Assembly: GCA_038230695.1 (NCBI GenBank)
Contig: JBBRMT010000188.1
Location: 1 to 9,324, forward strand
From: QHBQ01 sp038230695
Lineage (GTDB): Bacteria; Chloroflexota; Chloroflexia; QHBQ01
Length of the DNA stretch: 9,324 nucleotides
Reading direction: 5' to 3'
Shown: piece by piece, positions 7,114-9,324 of the stretch
Layout: the number at the start of each line of letters is the position of its first letter
Numbering within the stretch: the stretch's first letter is position 1
Program-made: the position numbers and the translations under genes
The notes under the pieces: generated by a model
The model's database searches: none
What the model was told of the DNA's origin: nothing
The model's input: only the letters and a program-made list of their open reading frames with translations

Positions 7114-7230
7114 GTGTTCAAGTTCCTACAGATACTGGCGTTGGTATTCAGTGGTCGCATCGAGGCGGCCAGCAGCGGCAGTGATGCCCCGGTAATCATC
7201 AACGCACCGGTCATCATAAACGGCAATTGA
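7114..7230 (+). CDS. Micropeptide, 38 aa, hydrophobic N-terminus and duplicated APVIIN motif
   Basis: The family is not recognised. The start is GTG at 7114, 7 nt after the GGAGG core of AAAGGAGGTGAG (7099-7110), which is complementary to the 16S rRNA 3' end. The peptide starts MFKFLQILALVFSGRIEA, a short hydrophobic stretch that could touch a membrane but is too short for a classical signal peptide. A Ser/Gly turn follows, then APVIIN twice and GN. The two hexapeptide copies (7186-7203 and 7204-7221) differ at three bases, all synonymous third positions, which strongly supports this frame. An ATG at 7112 in another frame would give only 27 aa without such a pattern. The gene has its own promoter 149 nt downstream of the cyclase-like gene. 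A signal, toxin-like or membrane-associated beta-forming peptide are all possible, and none is shown. Confidence 0.75.
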   Translation: MFKFLQILALVFSGRIEAASSGSDAPVIINAPVIINGN

Positions 7231-7398
7231 AAAGCCATGCAGTAAGCCTGGCAAGCGCCTCCATAGGATAAGCGGCAAAGCTGCAATGTGCCACTATCAG
7301 GTTCTTGCCCATACTACGTCTGTGCATGACAACCCGGCCATAAATAAGTGGGGGCGGTGATGGATAGCATCCCGCCTCCTTGCTATTGCTATATTATC

Positions 7399-7427
7399 TG
7401 GATAATTGCTGCCTATTTTGCTATAAT
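7399..7427 (+). promoter_or_regulatory. Extended -10 promoter of the DUF1992 gene
   Basis: A perfect TATAAT (7422-7427) is preceded by TGC, an extended -10 motif, with a weaker TGGATA -35 (7399-7404) at 17 nt. The expected start point near 7434 places the ATG at 7474 about 40 nt downstream. This decides the start of the following gene. Confidence 0.65.
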
Positions 7428-7473
7428 GGTTATTGTGAAGCACATCACAAGATCAAACCGGGGGGTGCAAGCA

Positions 7474-8037
7474 ATGCAACGCGACGAACTGTTTGATGAT
7501 GAAGCCCGCAAAGAGGCGATTCTTGCGGCGCATGGTGAGGATAAATGGGGTGCGCTGGCAGAGCGGCGGATCCAGGAGGCGATGGAGCGCGGCGAGTTCG
7601 ACAACCTGAAGGGGACGGGTAAACGTCAGGGGCCAGACGAATACAGCAACCCTTTCATCAAGGCCGAGATGCGGATGGCCTATAGTATGCTGCGCCACAA
7701 CGGAATGCTGCCCGACTGGGCCGCGCTGGCAAACGAGGTCGAAGGCGATCGCGAACGCCTCAACCGCTTCGTCGAACAGCACTTTGTCTGGCTCAGTGAG
7801 CGAATGGCCGCGCTACCCGATTTGCCAATTATCAAGCTACGTTCTGAGCTCGAGCGGCTCAAGGCGCAGCATAACCGCGCCACCCAGAGTTACCGCGAAA
7901 GCCTTGCCAAGCTAAACGTCAAGATCAACCAGCTCAACGCCATGGTGCCATCGCCCAGCCTGGCCCAGCCAACCTACCTGATCGAAGCCCGCATGGAATC
8001 ATGGCAGCGACGTACCCCAGCATACCTGGAATACTAG
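7474..8037 (+). CDS. DUF1992 (DnaJ subfamily C member 28-like conserved domain) protein, 187 aa
   Basis: This is a soluble protein of the DUF1992 family (DJC28 conserved domain), whose biochemical role is not established. The diagnostic block runs at about residues 27-95: AERRIQEAMERGEFDNLKG (29-47), a Gly/Lys turn, then NPFIKAEMRMAYSMLRHNG (59-77) and LPDW (79-82). The C-terminal half (about 95-160) is charged and helical, probably coiled coil, and ends with an aromatic tail. No J domain is present, as is usual for bacterial members. The frame is open back to a GTG at 7348 and an ATG at 7360, which would add a hydrophobic segment. That segment is encoded by the AT-rich promoter DNA (TATAAT at 7422), so the ATG at 7474, behind GGGGGGTG, is preferred. 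The gene appears monocistronic. Confidence 0.85.
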   Translation: MQRDELFDDEARKEAILAAHGEDKWGALAERRIQEAMERGEFDNLKGTGKRQGPDEYSNPFIKAEMRMAYSMLRHNGMLPDWAALANEVEGDRERLNRFVEQHFVWLSERMAALPDLPIIKLRSELERLKAQHNRATQSYRESLAKLNVKINQLNAMVPSPSLAQPTYLIEARMESWQRRTPAYLEY

Positions 8038-8045
8038 CACATCAG

Positions 8046-8086
8046 CAAAAAGCCTCTCCCTTGAAGGGAGAGGTTTGGTGAAGGTG
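8046..8086 (-). repeat. Dispersed terminator-like repeat, copy C
   Basis: A perfect 9-bp stem (CCTCTCCCT 8053-8061, AGGGAGAGG 8065-8073) has a 3-nt loop. On the - strand it is followed by CTTTTTGCTGAT, and it is preceded by CTTCACCAAA. The string closely matches copy A at 3193-3236 in the opposite orientation. It could stop leftward transcription or, less efficiently, end the DUF1992 transcript. Confidence 0.7.
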
Positions 8087-8143
8087 AATGTTGAAGCGCA
8101 TCACCATCGATCGCAACTACCTTGTCGCCAGAGGATAACAGAT

Positions 8144-8584
8144 ATGGACGAGAAACAGAATCCACAAGCCAACGAGCAGTCAACCGCAGATACCCCGCCG
8201 CAGCATCCACAACAGGTTGGTATGTCGCGGGGCGCACTTATCTTCGTCATCATTCTGGTGGTGATTGCGATTACCTTTTCGCTGATCTTCTCCGGTGTGT
8301 TTGGCCTATATGGTGGGCCGGGCGGATTAGCACTGCAGCCCGAAGTATTATTTCCGCAATCGGGTGATGAGCGCGTCGAACTGACGTTGCTCGCTGCTGA
8401 TCAGCTTCTGCAACTCCTGATACTGCCCCTGGAAGTCGCGCATCATCTCCTGCATCTGGCGGGCATCCTCGGCCCAGCCTTCGAGGATTTCGCGCCGCTC
8501 CTCGCCACCTTCTTCGAGCAACCCACTCAGTCGCCGTCGCATCCAGTCGCGCACATCTGCTGGTGCGGTGTTCGATTCAAGTAG
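8144..8584 (+). CDS. Small single-pass membrane protein with anomalous C-terminal extension
   Basis: The family is not recognised. The ATG at 8144 follows AGAGGA (8130-8135) at 8 nt. Residues 1-28 are polar and rich in Gln, Asn and Pro (linker-like), residues 31-53 are one strong membrane helix (GALIFVIILVVIAITF...), and a Gly/Pro-rich turn ends near residue 61. Beyond that the frame continues for about 85 codons that lie antisense to the neighbouring gene from 8348 onward, and their Leu/His-rich content looks like the complement of a helical protein, not a selected sequence. A TAG in the adjacent frame at 8328-8330 would end the protein 17 nt before the neighbour's stop, so a one-base insertion, real or a sequencing error, may have removed the original stop. 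The N-terminal 61 residues are well supported and the tail is not. Confidence 0.6.
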   Translation: MDEKQNPQANEQSTADTPPQHPQQVGMSRGALIFVIILVVIAITFSLIFSGVFGLYGGPGGLALQPEVLFPQSGDERVELTLLAADQLLQLLILPLEVAHHLLHLAGILGPAFEDFAPLLATFFEQPTQSPSHPVAHICWCGVRFK

Positions 8585-8773
8585 ACTGGCAAGCGCCTCG
8601 GCCACCCCGCTGCGAAACCAATCCTGCATCAGCATGGTGTCGAGCGCCTCCTCCAGGGTCGGTTCCTTAGCCGCTGGCGCGGGCCGTCGCCCTTCGCCAC
8701 CCTGCGGTGGTCGCCCACCATCCGACCCACGATTGCCGCCTGGTCGGTTATCTTGATTATTGTTTTTCGGCAT
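8348..8773 (-). CDS. Hypothetical helical protein, 141 aa
   Basis: The family is not recognised. The N-terminal 36 residues are low complexity and probably disordered (Asn, Gly, Arg, Pro, starting MPKNNNQDNRPGG). From about residue 38 (EPTLEEALDTMLMQDWF) the protein is continuously helical, with a Glu/Gln/Arg-rich C-terminal part (about 80-141) that is likely a coiled coil. There are no membrane segments or catalytic motifs. The ATG follows AGGGAGA at about 4 nt; that ribosome site lies at the edge of a dispersed CCCTCAC-type repeat. It is transcribed in the same direction as the upstream thioesterase gene, 94 nt away, so co-transcription is possible. Its 3' end overlaps the reading frame of the convergent membrane protein gene. 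The amphipathic pattern over the overlap indicates that this is the strand really coding there. Confidence 0.75.
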   Translation of the reverse strand: MPKNNNQDNRPGGNRGSDGGRPPQGGEGRRPAPAAKEPTLEEALDTMLMQDWFRSGVAEALASLLESNTAPADVRDWMRRRLSGLLEEGGEERREILEGWAEDARQMQEMMRDFQGQYQELQKLISSEQRQFDALITRLRK

Positions 8774-8780
8774 AATTCTC

Positions 8781-8842
8781 CCTCACTCCAACCCCCCCCC
8801 TGGATAGGGAAGGGAGCAGGGCGAACAACAGTTCGCCCCTAC
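8781..8842. repeat. Dispersed repeat with C-run and GGGCGAAC hairpin
   Basis: CCCTCACTCCAACC leads into a run of about nine C and a GGATAGGGAAGGGAGCAGGG segment. A perfect 8-bp hairpin follows (GGGCGAAC 8819-8826, loop AACA, GTTCGCCC 8831-8838), then CTAC. It shares the CCCTCAC border with copies A to C and the GGGCG/CGCCCCTAC borders with 3471-3493. It fills the 94-nt gap between two - strand genes. It has no T-tract, so termination is uncertain. Confidence 0.55.
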
Positions 8843-8867
8843 TGAATCTCCATCTCAAAACTCAAAC

Positions 8868-9308
8868 TCAAAACTCTCCGGCAGTGCGGGCCATTGCCTC
8901 ATAAGCGGCAGGCATATCGCGCAGGCGCAGGATTTTGCCCTCCTTGCTGGTGAAGGCATGGATGGTATGGCCGCTGGCGAGGCGCACGCCGGTGATGGCG
9001 TTGATGATCTCGTATTCGATGCGTACCCGCACCTTGCCCAGTTCGCCCACCCAGCAGCGGATAGTCAGCAGGTCGTCATAATCGGCGGGCGCGTAGAAGT
9101 TGCAGTGGCACTCAGTGGCGGGCAGAAACAATCCCTGCTCCTCCACCTCACGGTAGGCACGGCCCGCGAACTGGCGAAACATCTCGGTGCGCCCCACCTC
9201 GAACCAGACGAAGTAGTTGGCCTGATAAACCCGCCCCATGCGGTCAGTCTCGGCATAACGCACGCGGATCTGGGTTTCGGCAATTGGTGGGTGTTTCTGT
9301 TCTTCCAT
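8868..9308 (-). CDS. Acyl-CoA thioesterase, YbgC/4HBT hot-dog family, 146 aa
   Basis: It likely hydrolyses an acyl-CoA to the free acid and CoA, as a small cytosolic hot-dog protein acting as an oligomer. The signature RVRYAETDRMGRVYQANYFVWFEVGRTE spans residues 15-42 and includes the family's Tyr18 and catalytic-type Asp22. Family members usually read GVVYHANY; here Arg26 replaces a Val and Gln29 replaces the His, which may alter activity or substrate. The remaining beta-strand pattern is standard (CHCNFYAPADYDDLLTI, then VRIEYEI, then the GHTIHAF strand), and the length is normal for the family. The ATG is 16 bases from the window edge, preceded only by a weak GGGGTAAT, so an upstream start or an operon partner cannot be excluded. 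The specific substrate is unknown. Confidence 0.88.
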   Translation of the reverse strand: MEEQKHPPIAETQIRVRYAETDRMGRVYQANYFVWFEVGRTEMFRQFAGRAYREVEEQGLFLPATECHCNFYAPADYDDLLTIRCWVGELGKVRVRIEYEIINAITGVRLASGHTIHAFTSKEGKILRLRDMPAAYEAMARTAGEF

Positions 9309-9324
9309 TGATTTGATTACCCCA

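Noticed and set aside
8854..8876. CTCAAAA-type short tandem repeat as a regulatory site
   Set aside because: It is about three imperfect copies of a simple motif immediately beside a stop codon, with no further structure; it may be simple slippage.
8958..9311. + strand open frame of 117 codons
   Set aside because: It is the complement of the thioesterase gene, which carries clear family motifs.

Overview
The window is GC-rich with AT-rich promoter islands. It looks like a chromosomal segment from a bacterium that is probably a member of the Chloroflexota. This guess rests on the style of the genes (a zinc ribbon-cyclase-AAA-TPR giant protein, an AcrB-type pump with Gly-rich inserts, a DUF1992 protein, small lineage-type hypotheticals) and on dispersed CCTCTCCC/GGGAGAGG hairpin repeats. 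No rRNA, tRNA, CRISPR array, integrase or transposase gene is visible.

Left part (1-2840): the 3' four-fifths of an RND (AcrB/HAE1-type) efflux permease runs to 2527 on the + strand. It enters the window inside a Gly-rich 8-residue repeat. A perfect 11-bp hairpin (2562-2590) separates it from a convergent 79-aa hypothetical gene on the - strand (2596-2835). That small gene has a very strong ribosome binding site and its own promoter (TTGACT-17-TATTAT).

Middle intergenic region (2836-3755, about 920 bases without a credible gene): it holds two 80-bp-spaced hairpin elements with G-rich loops built on a hexamer rhythm, a cluster of dispersed terminator-like repeats with a 42-bp tandem duplication, further hairpins, and at its right end a promoter (TTGACC-18-TACAAT) with a palindrome over its -35 box.

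Central gene (3756-6965): a 1069-aa zinc ribbon, class III nucleotidyl cyclase-like, AAA_16-type ATPase and TPR protein. The two metal-binding aspartates of the cyclase domain are present, but the substrate Lys and the transition-state Arg are replaced (Thr and Glu), so it is probably a sensor or regulatory pseudo-cyclase. Seven TPR units follow in exact 120-nt register.

Right part (6966-9324): a tiny, well-signposted gene for a 38-aa peptide (7114-7230) has its own promoter, a perfect Shine-Dalgarno sequence and a duplicated APVIIN hexapeptide whose two copies differ only at third codon positions. Next come a DUF1992 gene (7474-8037), a small single-pass membrane protein gene (from 8144) whose reading frame runs 237 nt into a convergent gene, a 141-aa helical hypothetical on the - strand (8348-8773), and a hot-dog acyl-CoA thioesterase on the - strand (8868-9308). 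The last two may share transcription, although a dispersed repeat sits between them.

The genes do not form one obvious pathway. The most distinctive items are the degenerate cyclase-ATPase-TPR protein, the independently promoted micropeptide just downstream of it, and the structured repeat field upstream of it.
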